A stretch of DNA of 64,000 bases, taken from Trichinella spiralis. Lineage: Eukaryota > Nematoda > Enoplea > Trichinellida > Trichinellidae. The notes under the pieces were generated by a model, which worked only from the letters and a program-made list of their open reading frames with translations, was not told the origin of the DNA and did not search any database. Positions 24,139 to 36,551 of this stretch are shown one piece after another. The position numbers and the translations under genes are program-made. The stretch is taken from contig CM012953.1 in assembly GCA_000181795.3 (NCBI GenBank), positions 18,581,340 through 18,645,339 of the forward strand, in the 5' to 3' direction. Numbering within the stretch: the stretch's first letter is position 1; each line of letters starts with the position of its first letter.

Positions 24139-24599
24139 TCATTGTATCAAAACTTTTCTGCTTCGCTCTGAGTTTGTTTTGTTTTCTTCGTTATCCATAA
24201 TCTTTGTAATTAATACAGCTTCTGCCTAAAGCATATCAATAAAACAAAATAAAATAAAGTGCAATACGATCCTTCAAATTCATATCTTAATAAAAATACG
24301 CTGCCCAACAACATATAAAATAAAATCCCAATTTAATTACTGATAAAATATTGAATTACCTGCAATTCTAAAAGTCTATCCTTTGCAGCCGAAATGACTT
24401 CTTGTAAATATCTACGAACAATTTTTAACTGCTGGCGCTTCTCAATTAGATTAAAAGTATCCATATTCAATTTTTTAATGTCAATTAAAGTTACAATTAC
24501 ACTTGATACAGTAGGAAAAGTACTTTCAAGCTCGATAACGAGGAACAACAATATCAACAACAAGTATTTCGTATACTTTTGCATTTTAATTATATTCAT
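24139..24599 (-). CDS. Small unrecognised secreted or membrane-anchored protein, two exons
   Basis: Exon 24360-24599 starts at ATG with MNIIKMQKYTKYLLLILLFL and continues VIELES, a hydrophobic leader. It goes on through a predicted helical stretch (FNLIEKRQQLKIVRRYLQEV) to LLELQ at a GTAATT donor in phase 0. Acceptor GCTTTAG opens exon 24139-24225, adding AEAVLITKIMDNEEN and ending VLIQ-stop. Total 108 residues, no cysteine, many K/E/R after the leader. Not recognised. It could be a secreted helical protein or a single-pass membrane protein. Junction and phase are good, but no homology supports it. Confidence 0.48.
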
Positions 24600-24881
24600 A
24601 ATTTATATAAATATACAAAACATGTTTATATCAGATAATTATGCATAAATAATTTAATTTTGAAGTTGTTGATATCTCCAATATGTTGCGGCATAGTTGG
24701 CGAACTTTAATTACTTTTACAAATGGCTGTTAAATAAAGGATTCGTTCAAATTTTAAAAATTCCATTAAATGTTTTGTGGCTCAGTTTCCCGACAGTTAA
24801 GCATTATTTCACTTTGAAAACTATCGAATCCATTCAACTTTTTAGATTTGATTTGCCTATTTTATAAATATAATTTCAATT

Positions 24882-26895
24882 GTGAGCTCATTGATTCAAA
24901 CCTTTTACTTTATAATTAGCTAAAATACTTTTCCATTTCATTGGTTCAAATGTTCCATTTAGGGTTACGTAATTATAATAGTAGTGATGTAACATTAATG
25001 CATCATTCTGCAAAACATAGAAGCCACACATGAAAAGAAGAGAAAACTGAACCAAGAAATGTTAAATAAGCATGTTTATCTAAGTCATTCCTTTGTTTTC
25101 ATAATTCGACACGTAATGGGATTTTCGATGGCAACAAAGCTAGTCTCGTTCACTAGCTTGACAATGAAGAAAGTTGTACAGAGATCATCATCAGTCAGGT
25201 CAAGATTCAGCAACTAACATTCTTTGCTTTTTGCTTCGTTTGGTAAAATAATTTTGAAATGCAACAGATCCTTCTTGATCTGCAATATTGAACATTTGCT
25301 TATCATTTTAATACAACAATTGCAACTTGAATGCTTAGTCAACCCAGTAGTCAGTTTACTTTAGATAATGAAAAACAAAGGTAATACAATTTAAACAAAA
25401 TCTATAACCACGAATGGTTATTTTAAACCAAATTGCATATTCGTATTTTTTATTTAAATAAAGCATAACACGAAAAACAACAACTCTGGTGAACAGGACC
25501 GTAAGAAAGATTGGAAAGATTAAAGATAAAATTCGTTTGCAAACCAGAAACATTTTCAGATCAGGCAGGAAATCTGAAAAGCATCTCGATGCTAACAAAA
25601 ATTAGCAGTTGCCAGTTCTAGTTTTAACTCAGAATTGCAGCTTTGGACAATTCATTGCTTGTTGACTTTCCCATTGCATTAAAATCGCCTTTAGCTACTC
25701 TTCAGAACATTTTTTGACAATTGGAAAAGCATCTTATACATAAATCTCATATAATTGCCTGCTAAAACGTAATTTATCTCATGAACTCAGATAAATAAAT
25801 GTAAAACACTTTGAAAGCAGAAAGGAAGCGATAGACCGCACCAAGCAGAATAGCAGATAAAGCTGCTTCAAATTCACTCTTCAGTGGACATCGCATACTT
25901 TGATGTTAGCATTTGTGCGCTATTTGTGTGTGATTAATAATCTTCTGTCAACATCAACAAAAGGCATTGGTGACACAAGAAATATCACAAGTTGATCTTC
26001 TATTGTAGATAAAGTGAGAAATGAAAACTAAATGTTGTTGCAAAAGGGTTATTTAAAATGGAATTTAAAACTCTCAAATTCATTTTCGGTTGGTCCTGCG
26101 TTCGAGAGTTATTTGAATCATTTTCTGTTCTGTTCCTTGTTATGGGTGATGTCTCTGAGCTACATTTTGTACCAAATTCTAGCGGAAGTGTCTCTCGTTT
26201 TTGAAGGAAGAGCATACAAATACATATGAGATACACCAGTAAACAGAAGAAACATTGGGTTCGCTCAAAAGTATGCGCTAAATGTACAGTGTGTGTACTT
26301 CGTTATTAAGGGTTAGTTTATTTTGGTATATGACAAAGAAGGATGCAAGGGTGCCATATGGACAAATCTGGATGTGACAGCTGTGGGTTTGGTCCAGTTC
26401 GGTATTGTTGTTGTTGCTGTTGGCTAGTGAAAAGTAAAAATCACTTTTTGTTGTTTTTTCTGAATTGTTGCTATCGCATTTGGTATGATGTCACTGTATT
26501 ACAATAAAATAGAGAACAATGATAAAAATTATTTTCGGAAATGCTGATCATGAAAAAGTATGAACTTCACCACAAATAATATATTCAAATAACCAAAATT
26601 TCAAAGAATGACGAAACTTCATAAATTTTGATTGAAACAGACGCAATAAAATTTTTAAATAATATTTTCATTATTAATGTTACGTCACTACTATTATAAT
26701 TACGTAATCGTAAATGGAATATTTGAAGCAATGAAATGAAAAAGTATTTTAACTAATCATAAAGTGAAAAGTTTGAATCAATGAGCACTTAGACAATGCA
26801 AACTAATAAGACAACGACATGAAGGTCCAATAAAATAGCGCGGTTAACGACCAGTAAGAAAACGGGGTCGAAATTTTACCCGACTGGACCATCCC
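24882..26895 (+). mobile_element. Decayed Mutator-like (MULE) transposon with FLYWCH remnant
   Basis: The right end (about 26540-26895) is the reverse complement of the long terminal inverted repeat also found at 48666 and 60299, ending GACCATCCC. The left inverted repeat survives only in part (24882-25000: TTGATTCAAA, TTACGTAA, AGTAGTGATGTAACATTAAT). Inside, 26130-26300 is homologous to the transposase start at 58640-58830, keeping LVFEGRAYKY of a FLYWCH-type zinc finger in a broken frame. Sequence near 25560-25690 also recurs at 49450-49590. Non-functional. Confidence 0.75.
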
Positions 26896-27142
26896 ATGAA
26901 TGAAAGAATATACACAATGCCTATGAAATCTTTACGGAAGTCGACATATGATGCAATGCAAACTTCATAAGACAATGATTCCTTATAAACCTAGCAGTCA
27001 CTCTAAATGTAATTTGTTCGTGATTAAATTTTAGTGATTCTATGAAGCTTTACATTGTATGAGTATTAAAGTAGCGTCAATGCCATTGATTAGAATTTAC
27101 TAATTAGTATTAAATTAGTAAATTTAATAAATCAACAACGGT

Positions 27143-27774
27143 CTAAACAGATGAAGCATTTTTTAAATTCATTCGTTTCACATAACTTTTCAGCATCTGC
27201 ATAACATTTGACTCCAAGTTTTCAGGTACCGTTTTCTTTCCTAAAAATATGAATTTTAATTTAAAGTTTACAACCAGTTCATAAATCCTAAAATTACATC
27301 ACAAATATATTAAAGCTAAATAGAAAATAAAAATTTTGTAAATATATACGGTTTGATGCTAACTACAAGCACGGAATATTTATAACTTTCACATATTACC
27401 TGTTATCCAGTAATATATGTCCCATTCGTTATATTCGCCATTAATTAATTGGTCGTATGTATTTAAATCATCGGCAGTAAGCGAATTTACATGTTCTTCA
27501 TAAAATTTACTAAAAATAAAATGCTATAACAAAGGAAAGTAATAGTTGGAAATAACTAAAGTTAAATAAAATTGTTATAAGAGAAAAATAAAGCACACCC
27601 CAATATTAAGTCGTTTTCAAGAATGCCACGCTTCTTGCTTTGATACAGAAGTCGTGCTCGTTTAGTTTCTAATGAAGAATTTTTATGTTCTCTAAATTGA
27701 TTATAAGAAGTCGTAGAGCTAAATAACCGGAAATTAACACAAAACTTTCTCAACAAATTTGGTAAATTTGACAT
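27143..27774 (-). CDS. SDHAF2: SDHAF2 / Sdh5 homolog (succinate dehydrogenase assembly factor 2), complete
   Basis: Mitochondrial matrix factor required for FAD attachment to the flavoprotein subunit of succinate dehydrogenase. Exons 27599-27774, 27400-27509 and 27143-27240; 127 residues. The N-terminus MSNLPNLLRKFCVNFRLFSS is basic and serine-rich like a mitochondrial presequence. Family signatures: TKRARLLYQSKKRGILEND across the end of exon 1, then KFYEEHVNSLTADDLNTYDQ, LINGEYNEWDIYYWITG in exon 2. Donors are GTGTGC and GTAATA, with phases 2 and 1 consistent. Shorter than the human protein mainly in the presequence. ATG at 27774 is the first in frame. Confidence 0.93.
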
Positions 27775-27877
27775 ATTAGAATAAAAAATACCGTATAATG
27801 CTCATCAGGTTAAATTTTTTTAATTTCAATAAATAAAAAAACAGAGAGAATAAACAGTCTAAAAAAATTATATTTAT

Positions 27878-27926
27878 TTATATGGAATCGTTTTTAGAAA
27901 TTCCAATGATATTAACTGCTTCTAAA
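27878..27926 (-). CDS. Continuation of the interrupted host open frame (3' part)
   Basis: Encodes LEAVNIIGISKNDSI and a TAA stop on the far side of the BEL/Pao insertion. It is in frame with the upstream part once the insertion and one duplication copy are left out. Same doubt as above. Confidence 0.22.
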
Positions 27927-27931
27927 TTTTC

Positions 27932-28323
27932 TGTTGCCGACTTTTCTGTCGTCGGCAGCTCGACGCTCAGGTTAATAATGGACTGTATTTGATTCGGCGG
28001 GAATTCAATTCTCCCAGCGACGTAATAAACTTATTACGTCGGTCTACACGAACTCTCAATTAGTTCGTTCTGGTAGCCTAGATAAGCTCCGCTCAACTAG
28101 TTCACAGAGAACTATTCGTCGAACGCGTCAATTCAATACAAGGGTTAAAGTGAATCCTTTACTCTTGTAGTCACAAATACAATACAAAAAAACGACACGC
28201 TCGTCTCAAAAATGGCAAATCTAGCACTACTCGATCACACGTTGTTTACACGATTACAACGACAATACTACTACAGTACACTTTTGATGGTCAGGTATTA
28301 ATCATTTCTTACTGTCTGTAACA
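27932..28323 (-). repeat. BEL-1 3' LTR
   Basis: 392 bp, direct repeat of 32291-32682. The polyprotein frame ends inside it. Preceded at 27927-27931 by the target duplication TTTTC. Confidence 0.96.
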
Positions 28324-31300
28324 TACTCCCCCCGCGATGGGCGAAGTCCATCAGCATCTATTGCCGGTTCTAGTAAACGTAATTTACGTACTGATCGATT
28401 GTACGTTCCTTTGAGTGTCTTGACCTTCACTGTTCGAACTACTCCATCGCTTCCGGGGTACACTTCGATGACTCTTGCCATTGGCCACATGTGAGTCGGA
28501 ACGTCGTCTTCAGAGACCAAAACGATGTCTCCGACGTGTGGTTCTTGTTTGCTTTTCGTCCATTTCTTCCTCTGTGATAAGTTTACGACATACTCGTTTT
28601 TCCAACGTTTCCACAGGTTGTCTACCAATGTTCGCCTGTACTTCCACCGTCTGGACAGTTCTTTTGTAGTCGGGTCTCCGTACGGGGGATCGTTATCTTC
28701 ACCATGTGGTATTTCGTGTACGTTTCGGTATTCACGTCCGATTAGAAAATGGAAGGGTGTCAGGGGGTTCGGGTCGTTAGGATCGTCTCCTACGAAAGTC
28801 AAAGGTCTGCTGTTGATACGTGCTTCTATCTCACAAAGCACTGTCCGCAACTCGTCTTCTTCCAGCCGTGTGTTCCCCAACACTTTCTTCAATGATTCCT
28901 TTACCGTTCGTACTATTCTTTCCCAATAACCACCATTCCAAGGTGCTCTCTCGGTGATATATTTCCACTTTATTCGGTTTACAGTCAGGGCGGCTCTAAT
29001 TTCAGACCACTGATTCTCACTAAACAAGTCTCGCAGTTCTTGATCTGCTTGTTTGAAGGTTTTGAAATTATCTGACTGTACAAGAACCGGGTATCCTCGT
29101 CTCGCCGCGAATCGGTGAAACGCGTTTAGAAATTGTTTCGTCGTCATGGATGTCACTAGCTCGAGATGTATAGCACGCGTGACCATACATGTAAACAAAC
29201 ATATGTATGTCTTCACATGATTGTTTCTCATTTTGATATACACCGGTCCAGCAAAGTCTATACCAATGCGTTCAAAGGGTGCAGCAACTGTCACGCGGTC
29301 CATCGGAAGATCATTCATTATCGGTTCGTATGGTCTTGCAGACTGTCTTTTACAAATTCGACATTGTCTAACAATTCTTTTCACGGAGCTTCTACCTTTC
29401 AAGACCCAAAATCGCTGGCGTAAGTCGGTCAGGGTCTGTTCCGTGCCGGCATGCAGTGATCGCTCATGGACCCTTTTGATAAGCAGCATCACTACCGGAT
29501 GTGTTGATGGTAGAAGGATGGGATGTTTCCTTTCTGCGTCCATGTCAGAATTTTGGAGGCGTCCTCCGACTCTTAGCAGTCCGTTTGCATCCAGATATGG
29601 ATTGAATCTAACTAATTTACCTTCTGGATTTTTTCCAGATTGAACGGCGGCTAGTTCCTTCTCGAAAGCCTCACGTTGAACTGTCAGCAACCAAAAATTC
29701 TCTGCTTTGTCTAGCTCTTCTACGGTCAGTTCTGTGAACTTTCTTTCGTGTAGAGGTAGCTGTAGATTTCTAAAGAAACGAAAACAAAACGCAGTGACTC
29801 TTACCAGTTTTTCGAAGTTGCTGAAACGTGACGGTTCCAATCGATCGTTCTTCTCAATCACAGAAACGGCCAATGTCGTGATCTTGTTTCTGGCTTCAAC
29901 GCTTGACGTGATCTTAGATTGATCTACTCTTACGGATTTCTTTGGCCAGTTATCTACCGGAAAAGATAACCATGGGGGACCTTCCCACCAAAGTTGACTT
30001 TCTTCTAAACTCTTTAACGAACATCCTCTGCTTAGCATGTCTGCAGGGTTTTCGGCGGTTGGGCAATAACGCCACACATTGGCTTCTGTTAGCTGTTGAA
30101 TCGATTCAACACGGTTTCTTACAAAGGTCTTCCATTTGACAGCAGGGCTTTTTATCCACGAAAGCGCTACTTCACTGTCGGACCAGCAAACTATCTCGTC
30201 GATCTCAATTGACAATTGTTTTCCTACATACGTCACTAGTCTAGCATAAACTAAAGCGGCCAACTCATCATCACACGATAGTAGGATATCATTTCTTTCA
30301 GCTGGTGATTCTGTTTCAGGTTGATCCATGATTCCGATCGACTTTAATTCCCCAAATCTGTGATGCTTTTCGTAATCGCATCGTGGTCGCACATCTATAC
30401 GCATCACTTTAACAGTGTCGGTATAGTTCGTTCTCGAATCTTGACCACAAATGATCCATCCAAGTGTGGATCGCAGAGCTACTAGCCATTCGTCAACGAC
30501 AGATCTTCTATCATCTTCTATGAAATGGTAGTAATAATCGATTCCGATTAGAATGTCGACATCGCAACGACCACGTGGGAAATCGTCAGCTAAGTTCAAG
30601 TCTTTCGCATGTTCCCACATTGCCGGTGGATTTTCTTCCAATGCGTCACAAATCCGATTGACACAGTAGGCGTTGATCTGTTTGGCCTGACTATTAGGAG
30701 TAATTCCTTTTAGCGAAAAGGAGACTCTTCGTAGCTTCTTGTGGCAGGTGTTGTTTCCCAGTGTGGATATGCACACCCGTTCACTCAATCCAGTCAGTCC
30801 TAGGCTGTCGGCAATTCCCTTTGTCACGAACGAGCGTTGTGATCCTGTGTCGAACAAACATATAACTTTCGTATAGTTACCGTTCGGTGTGTATAAGTAC
30901 GCTTTAGCTGTTTGCAAATACGTCCTATCTCGGGTGTCTCTTGTTCTATTGGCACACACCCTAACAGCGTTTGTTGGTTCACTCACATCGGTCGGTGTTG
31001 TTTCTGGGCTCTTCTCACTACGCTCATCTCCATGTGGGGTGCAGTTTTCCTCAGTTGCCCTCACGTTTCTATCTTCTGAAAGTAGTCGGTGTAAGCCGAC
31101 CGAAGTCACATTCCTCGAATTGCGACTGCGTTTGCAATCAGTCGATCGATGTCCTTGTCGCAGGCAGCGAAAACATAACCCATATTTTTTCGCTAATGCC
31201 CAACGTTCCGGTCTCGTAGCCTTTAAAAACAAGGGACATCCTTCTGCATGGTGATTCTCTCGGCAAATGGAGCAAAGGTTTCCCGGCGCTACACTCGTGG

Positions 31301-32267
31301 AAAGGACCTTGTTGGAGTGTTGATGCTCTTTCTTCTTTATCTCGACTCCATCTCGTCTCCCGTACTTGTGGTTGTCCTGATGTACTCGTGCTTCGATTTC
31401 TGCATGTTTGTGCAAGAATACAAAGAACGTCTCGACTTCGTTTAGATCATCCTCAGACTCCAGAATTTTATCTTCCCACAAGCTTAGTATCTTCTTAGGA
31501 AGGAGCCGTTTGCAGAGTGTCAGAATGATATCTGACGCAAACTGGTTCCCTAACGTATCTCTGTTCAATGCTCTCAGAGATCTCACGTGAGTCACCAGCT
31601 CATCGTGCAATTCACGCAATGTCCTATCTCTGTTTGATCTAAGATCCGCGATGGCTTGGATGTGATGCTCGATTACTCGTTTCGGGTTTCCGAATCGAGA
31701 TACGAGTGCTTGCCTGGCAATTGGGTAATTGTCCTGCGTGACCGCGTACCCATCTATTGTTTTCAACCCTTCACCTTCCAATAAGGATCTCAGGTATATA
31801 AATTTCGTCACATCCGCAAGCTCGGCGTTATCATGAATTCCTGCATTGAACTGTTCCCAAAATGATGGGAAGTCAAGGACCTTGCCTGTAAACTTAGGAA
31901 TACTCCAAGTCGGAAGTTTGGCCGATGCTGAATTCGGGCTCGACTTCTTGGAGTCTATAGGTTCGGTATTCGTCTCCAAATACCTCTCCGCTCTGCCACG
32001 GGCTGAGCGTATTTCCCTTTCGAAATCCATCCACCTTTGAGTTTCCTTCTCTATTTCATCGTCATCAGTAATGACGGCTTCCACCGCATCCTGCGCTTCT
32101 TGACAACGTTCTAAGAGTTTAGATATTGAATCTAAGGTCATCTTGACGTCTATCCGTGAATCCGGTTGACGTATCAACGCGTCGAGGTCTTGGCAAAGGC
32201 GATTCATTCGCCCTTTCAAGCAGTTACGGCGACGGTTCAACTTAGCATAATCCATAGCTGCTCTCAA
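28302..32267 (-). pseudogene. BEL-1 gag-pol polyprotein fossil
   Basis: A 1321-codon frame. In order: coiled gag region (about 1-330), CCHC zinc knuckles (CSICRENHHAEGC and CFRCLRQGHRSTDC), aspartic protease (CLFDTGSQRSF), RNase H-like part with WSDSEVALSWIKSP, integrase zinc finger (HAGTEQTL...CRICKRQ), integrase core (IGIDFAGPVYIK, WNGGYWERIV) and the C-terminal VLVSEDDVPTHMWPMARVIE block typical of BEL/Pao. The element is treated as a fossil; see its parent entry. Confidence 0.9.
28324..28336 (-). promoter_or_regulatory. BEL-1 polypurine tract
   Basis: The minus strand reads CGGGGGGAGTA directly before the 3' LTR, the expected plus-strand primer of reverse transcription. Confidence 0.8.
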
Positions 32268-32286
32268 AATCCGGCTCGGAGGACCA
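32268..32286 (-). promoter_or_regulatory. BEL-1 primer binding site, tRNA-Tyr type
   Basis: The minus strand reads TGGTCCTCCGAGCCGGATT four bases inside the 5' LTR. This complements the 3' end of a metazoan tRNA-Tyr (…CCGGCTCGnAGGACCA) with at most one difference, from memory. Confidence 0.75.
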
Positions 32287-32290
32287 GAAA

Positions 32291-32682
32291 TGTTGCCGAC
32301 TTTTCTGTCGTCGGCAGCTCGACGCTCAGGTTAATAATGGACTGTATTTGATTCGGCGGGAATTCAATTCTCCCAGCGACGTAATAAACTTATTACGTCG
32401 GTCTACACGAACTCTCAATTAGTTCGTTCTGGTAGCCTAGATAAGCTCCGCTCAACTAGTTCACAGAGAACTATTCGTCGAACGCGTCAATTCAATACAA
32501 GGGTTAAAGTGAATCCTTTACTCTTGTAGTCACAAATACAATACAAAAAAACGACACGCTCGTCTCAAAAATGGCAAATCTAGCACTACTCGATCACACG
32601 TTGTTTACACGATTACAACGACAATACTACTACAGTACACTTTCGATGGTCAGGTATTAATCATTTCTTACTGTCTGTAACA
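32291..32682 (-). repeat. BEL-1 5' LTR
   Basis: 392 bp, one visible mismatch to the 3' LTR (CTTTTGATGG against CTTTCGATGG). Followed at 32683-32687 by TTTTC, matching the left flank. Confidence 0.96.
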
Positions 32683-32840
32683 TTTTCTTTTGGAAATGAA
32701 TATTGTAACGGGCCGCTCCCTCGAGCATGCTCGTCCGCTTCTTCCACCAGATTATTTGTGCGTCCGTCGCTATTTGGCGACGGGCCGGTATTAACCGGCG
32801 CATTTCCTTCCCTTTCCGTCTCGAGCTTTCCTGATGGCAT
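32683..32840 (-). CDS. Unrecognised short host open frame interrupted by a BEL/Pao insertion (5' part)
   Basis: ATG at 32840 starts MPSGKLETEREGNAPVNTGP and runs with balanced codon use to SFPKEN at the edge of the BEL/Pao LTR. In the pre-insertion sequence, counting the 5-bp duplication once, the frame continues into 27878-27926 and stops after LEAVNIIGISKNDSI (68 residues in all). I do not recognise the protein. That the frame stays open over 16 codons is only weak evidence. Confidence 0.25.
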
Positions 32841-33310
32841 AGCGACAATCAAACGACAAACAATGAGTATATACTTCATTAAACAATCAAAAATCAAAGA
32901 CCGGCGACGATGATATATCGAAAACCGCTTCCTTGGCAACTTGCCAACTCTCTTGTACACATGTCAACAACCACTACCGTACTCCGCCTCCGATCTTCAT
33001 GTCCAATTCTTCATACGATAGCTTTAGCTTTCCTCCTCTTCGTTTTCTGCAGGAAAAATTTCCTTAGCTCGGTCCATGTCCGCTACAATATGAATAAATT
33101 CTATATGAAAAAATTTTCTTTTGGCCGTGCTTATAATTAACAGAGGCGTATAAGACAATCATGCAGCATATCAAATAACCCTGAAGCTTTATGGCTATTT
33201 TGTTTGACTGACTGGATTTCTTAAGCCCTAATTTTTATCTTCTCGATCTCTTGACTAGTGTTAGGTTAGTTTCGTCGTATCAGCAATGTCGTTATTTTCT
33301 GCTTCGTTTC
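32841..33310. other. Host DNA between the two young BEL/Pao elements
   Basis: Mixed-composition host sequence. The plus strand has short frames and a TTAGGTTAG motif near 33260 seen in many nematode upstream regions. I cannot support a gene beyond the interrupted frame ending at 32840. Confidence 0.4.
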
Positions 33311-33662
33311 TGTTGGCGACAGAGATCTGTAGCCAACGAGGCAGTGGACTGTAGGTTTTTCTTTGGCGGCAGGTCAAATCAATTGTGATAGCCTAACCGC
33401 AATACTACCCACGTTCGTTCACGAACGTGTAACAAATAAGACAAACAAACAGCGGACACCGGTTTTATTCCACGAAAGTGAGAACTTATCAATGGACACA
33501 AATGAACAGAGACTAAACACCACACAGACACCAACGACAATCACACAGCACAGTAAGGATCGCTGACAAAACCGCCGCTTCTTTTCACGCTTCCGCGTCA
33601 CACGCCCACAGTAACCCCCTACTGTAATGATTGTCAAGTATTGATGTCTTCAGTTTCCAACA
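33311..33662 (-). repeat. BEL-2 3' LTR
   Basis: 352 bp, TGTTGGCGAC...TTTCCAACA, apparently identical to 36552-36903. Left flank GTTTC at 33306-33310. Confidence 0.96.
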
Positions 33663-36530
33663 TTCTCCCCCCAGATGGACCCTGGTCCATCACGAGGATT
33701 GGGCCGGCTCCACCAAGATCAGTGACCTCACTGATCTAGTGATCATCCCGTTGGAAATCTTCACTCGTGCTGAACGAGCGACTCCGTCGATGCCGTCTTG
33801 AAGTTCAGTGATTCTTCCGAGTGCCCACTGACTCCTGGGAAGGTTCTGTTCTGCCACCAGCACGATATCTCCAACCCTCGGCTGCTGCTGAAGTTGCTTC
33901 CACTTTCCGCGCGCTAAGAGAGTTACCAAGTACTCTCGCTTCCAACGAGACCACAGGTGTTCCACCATCTTCCTTTGGTACCTCCAGCGGCGGTGCAGCA
34001 AGGTCAAACTACGGCTGTCTCCTCGGACTGGCCGACCATGATGGTCCCGGTCAGGCAAGGCGGACAACTCTCTTCCAATGAGGAAGTGTGCTGGGGTGAG
34101 AGCCAGATCGTCGTCTGCCCGGTCGCTTACGATCGTCAGAGGCCGATCATTGATCCTGGCCTCGATCTCGCAGAGCACCGTCCGCAGCTCCTCCGGGTCT
34201 GCTCTACTCCGTCCCAGGACCTTGGTCAGTGCCACTTTCACCGATCTCACAAGCCGTTCCCCATGTCCTCCACACCACGGTGCTCTTTCGGTTATGAACC
34301 TCCACTCGATGTTTTCGTCGGCGAGAGTTCGCTGAGCCACCACCCAGTTGTGGTTGCGGAAGAGCGGCTTCGAGAAACTTCCGGCTAGGCTGAGTCGCTT
34401 TTGAGCGACAAGGTAATTATTTGGCAGGGTACTGCAGTTCCTTTTCCAAAGGAGGCAGACAGTATACCGCACGCCATCAAACGAGAGGTTCTGCTCGAAC
34501 TCTTCTCGTTCCAAGCCAGACAGAGATTGTTCTTCCCCGGATGAGATCCCAATGGCTTCGAGCTCCCAGAATTTCCGCAGTAGCTGGTCACATTCTGTGT
34601 CGGCGGATTTGTCGGCTGCGACTGTTGGGGACGGGATCTGTGAAGCTGTTTGTGGACCACAGATCACCCATCCGAGGCAGGTCTCAACGGCCACCGGATC
34701 ATCATCACCTCCTCGGACGATAGTCGACCCCAGCATTCTGAAGAAGTGATCGACGCCGATCACGACATGCACAGTCAGTTCTTCTTCCTCTTCGTCTGCC
34801 AGTCCCAAATCACGCAAATGAGGCCAGCCCCGTGCAGATATTCATGGCTGGAAGATGTCGTCTCAGAGAGTCTTCGTCGTCAGTGCCTCGATCAGCTTAC
34901 GAGGTCCACCGGACAAGGGGCTCAGGTGGAAGTGCACGAGCATCGACTCCTGCAGCTCCTTGCTTCCACCACCAAATCCGTGAACCGTCATTGAGAGCTT
35001 CTCTCCTCTCAGACCGAGCTCCTGTGCCACATCCTCTCTGATGAAAGACCGTTCAGCTCCTGTATCAAACAGGCAGTTGACGACCATCCTCCCATCACCG
35101 TTGCCATGAGCAAACGCGCGGACGATCTGCAACCGGGCTCTGCCTGACTTAATCCGTGAAGCCAAGTTCACGTTCACCGGGTTCCCTTCTCCCTTCCTCT
35201 GATCCTTTTCGAGCGGTGGATCGGAGGACACCTCGCTCAACCGCGAGGTTCCGGGTTCACCGCTATTCCCGTTCTTCGGCTTCTCATCTCCACCTCGACC
35301 ACACTCTTTCGCCACATGTCCTGGTTCTAGGCAGTGAAAGCACAAGCCCGCTTTCCTCATCAACGCTCGGCGTTGGCGACCTGCCGCCTTCCAAATTGCT
35401 GGACAATCCGACGCTCGGTGTGAGCCTCTACAGACAAGGCAACGGTCTGTTACTGAGACTTGGAGATGTGTGGCGGTTTTTCCGTGCTCCCCGAGATTAG
35501 TGGTCTTCTGTGGCGTCCGAGCCACACTCGAGGGCATACCGCTACTGACAAGTGACGATGGACGGTGACCATGCTGCATCAGTTCCGCTTGATTCCGGAG
35601 GAACTGCATGAATCGTGACAAGTCAGACTGAGCTGACTCATCTTCCATCGTTTGCTCGTCCCACTTGATCCTGGCCTGCTCCGGAAGTAACTCGCGAGCA
35701 ACCGTGATCAAGCACTCAGCGGCTGTCAACGCTTCTGTGCGTGGATCCTTTCCTAATGCAGTCAATGCATCTACGTTCCGGTCTATGTGGTTGCTGAGGG
35801 CTTTCACATCCCATTCTCTTGTTGGTGTTTCGACGAGGTTCAGCAGCAATCTTCGCGTCGCCACAACTGGCCTATCGAATCGCTCCTTGAGTCTGCGAAC
35901 CGCTACTTGATAGTCAGCGTTCGCCGCGCTCAAACCTGCTATCGCTCCGAGAGCGTCGCCAGTCAAGCAATCACGCAGGTAAACGAGCTTAACCGCATCC
36001 GATAGATCCCTTTGTTGATGAACGCTGCTCTCGAATTGATCCCAGAATTCCCGAAACTTCGTGACATCTCCATCGAACTTCGGGAGAGCACACCGCGGTA
36101 GGCGTACGTATCTGTCGGCTTCGGCCGATCTTATGCTGCCCGGTACCCCATCCACCGCTCGCAGTTCATCAATCAAGGTCTGAGCTTTCGCTTTGCTCTG
36201 TCTGAAAGACTGCCGAAACTTCGCCCATTCGTCCATCGCGGAATCTACTTCGTCGTCATTGAGGGTTGTCTCGAATTCCTCTTGAGACTCCTCTACCTGA
36301 CGGTAATGTTCTTCCGAGGTCCGAAGTTGCTCTTCGATCTCCCGCAATGCAGCGCGTTCCTCAAGTAACTGATCCAACTCATCCAGCAACTTGATTAAGC
36401 GCCTTTTCCCGAGATCCAACTTCTTCGGAAGAGAAAGTGATTTCACTTTCGACATGGCTTTGATCACGTAAAGCTATCCACAGGGTCGCTGTTTAATCTA
36501 CTTCCTGGTTCAACTTCGGTAGAACCAACG

Positions 36531-36548
36531 CTCCGGCTCGGAGGACCA
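36531..36548 (-). promoter_or_regulatory. BEL-2 primer binding site, tRNA-Tyr type
   Basis: The minus strand reads TGGTCCTCCGAGCCGGAG beside the 5' LTR, the same site as BEL-1. Confidence 0.75.
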
Positions 36549-36551
36549 AAA

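Larger units (their letters stand above)
27932..32682 (-). mobile_element. Young BEL/Pao LTR retrotransposon fossil (BEL-1)
   Basis: Both LTRs (392 bp, TGTT...AACA) are present and differ at one base that I can see. The 5-bp duplication TTTTC flanks the element. The primer site next to the 5' LTR and a G-rich purine tract next to the 3' LTR are intact. The interior is a long gag-pol frame with a gag region, CCHC zinc knuckles, an aspartic protease (DTGSQRS), an RNase H-like part and an integrase with HHCC and catalytic blocks. No reverse transcriptase segment is recognised. It looks recently inserted but incomplete, with about one large break; probably non-autonomous. Confidence 0.93.

Noticed and set aside
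25356-26236. Apparent transmembrane-type frames
   Set aside because: They fall inside the decayed MULE and match its noncoding or broken coding parts.
28475-32351. Many plus-strand open frames antisense to the BEL-1 polyprotein
   Set aside because: Shadows of a long minus-strand coding frame.
33000-33140. Plus-strand mini-gene starting MSNSSYDSFSFPPL
   Set aside because: Stops after 22 codons. No donor or partner exon could be supported.
33419-33637. Cysteine-rich 72-codon frame present twice (also at 36660-36878)
   Set aside because: Both copies lie in the paired LTRs of BEL-2; duplication is explained by the LTRs.
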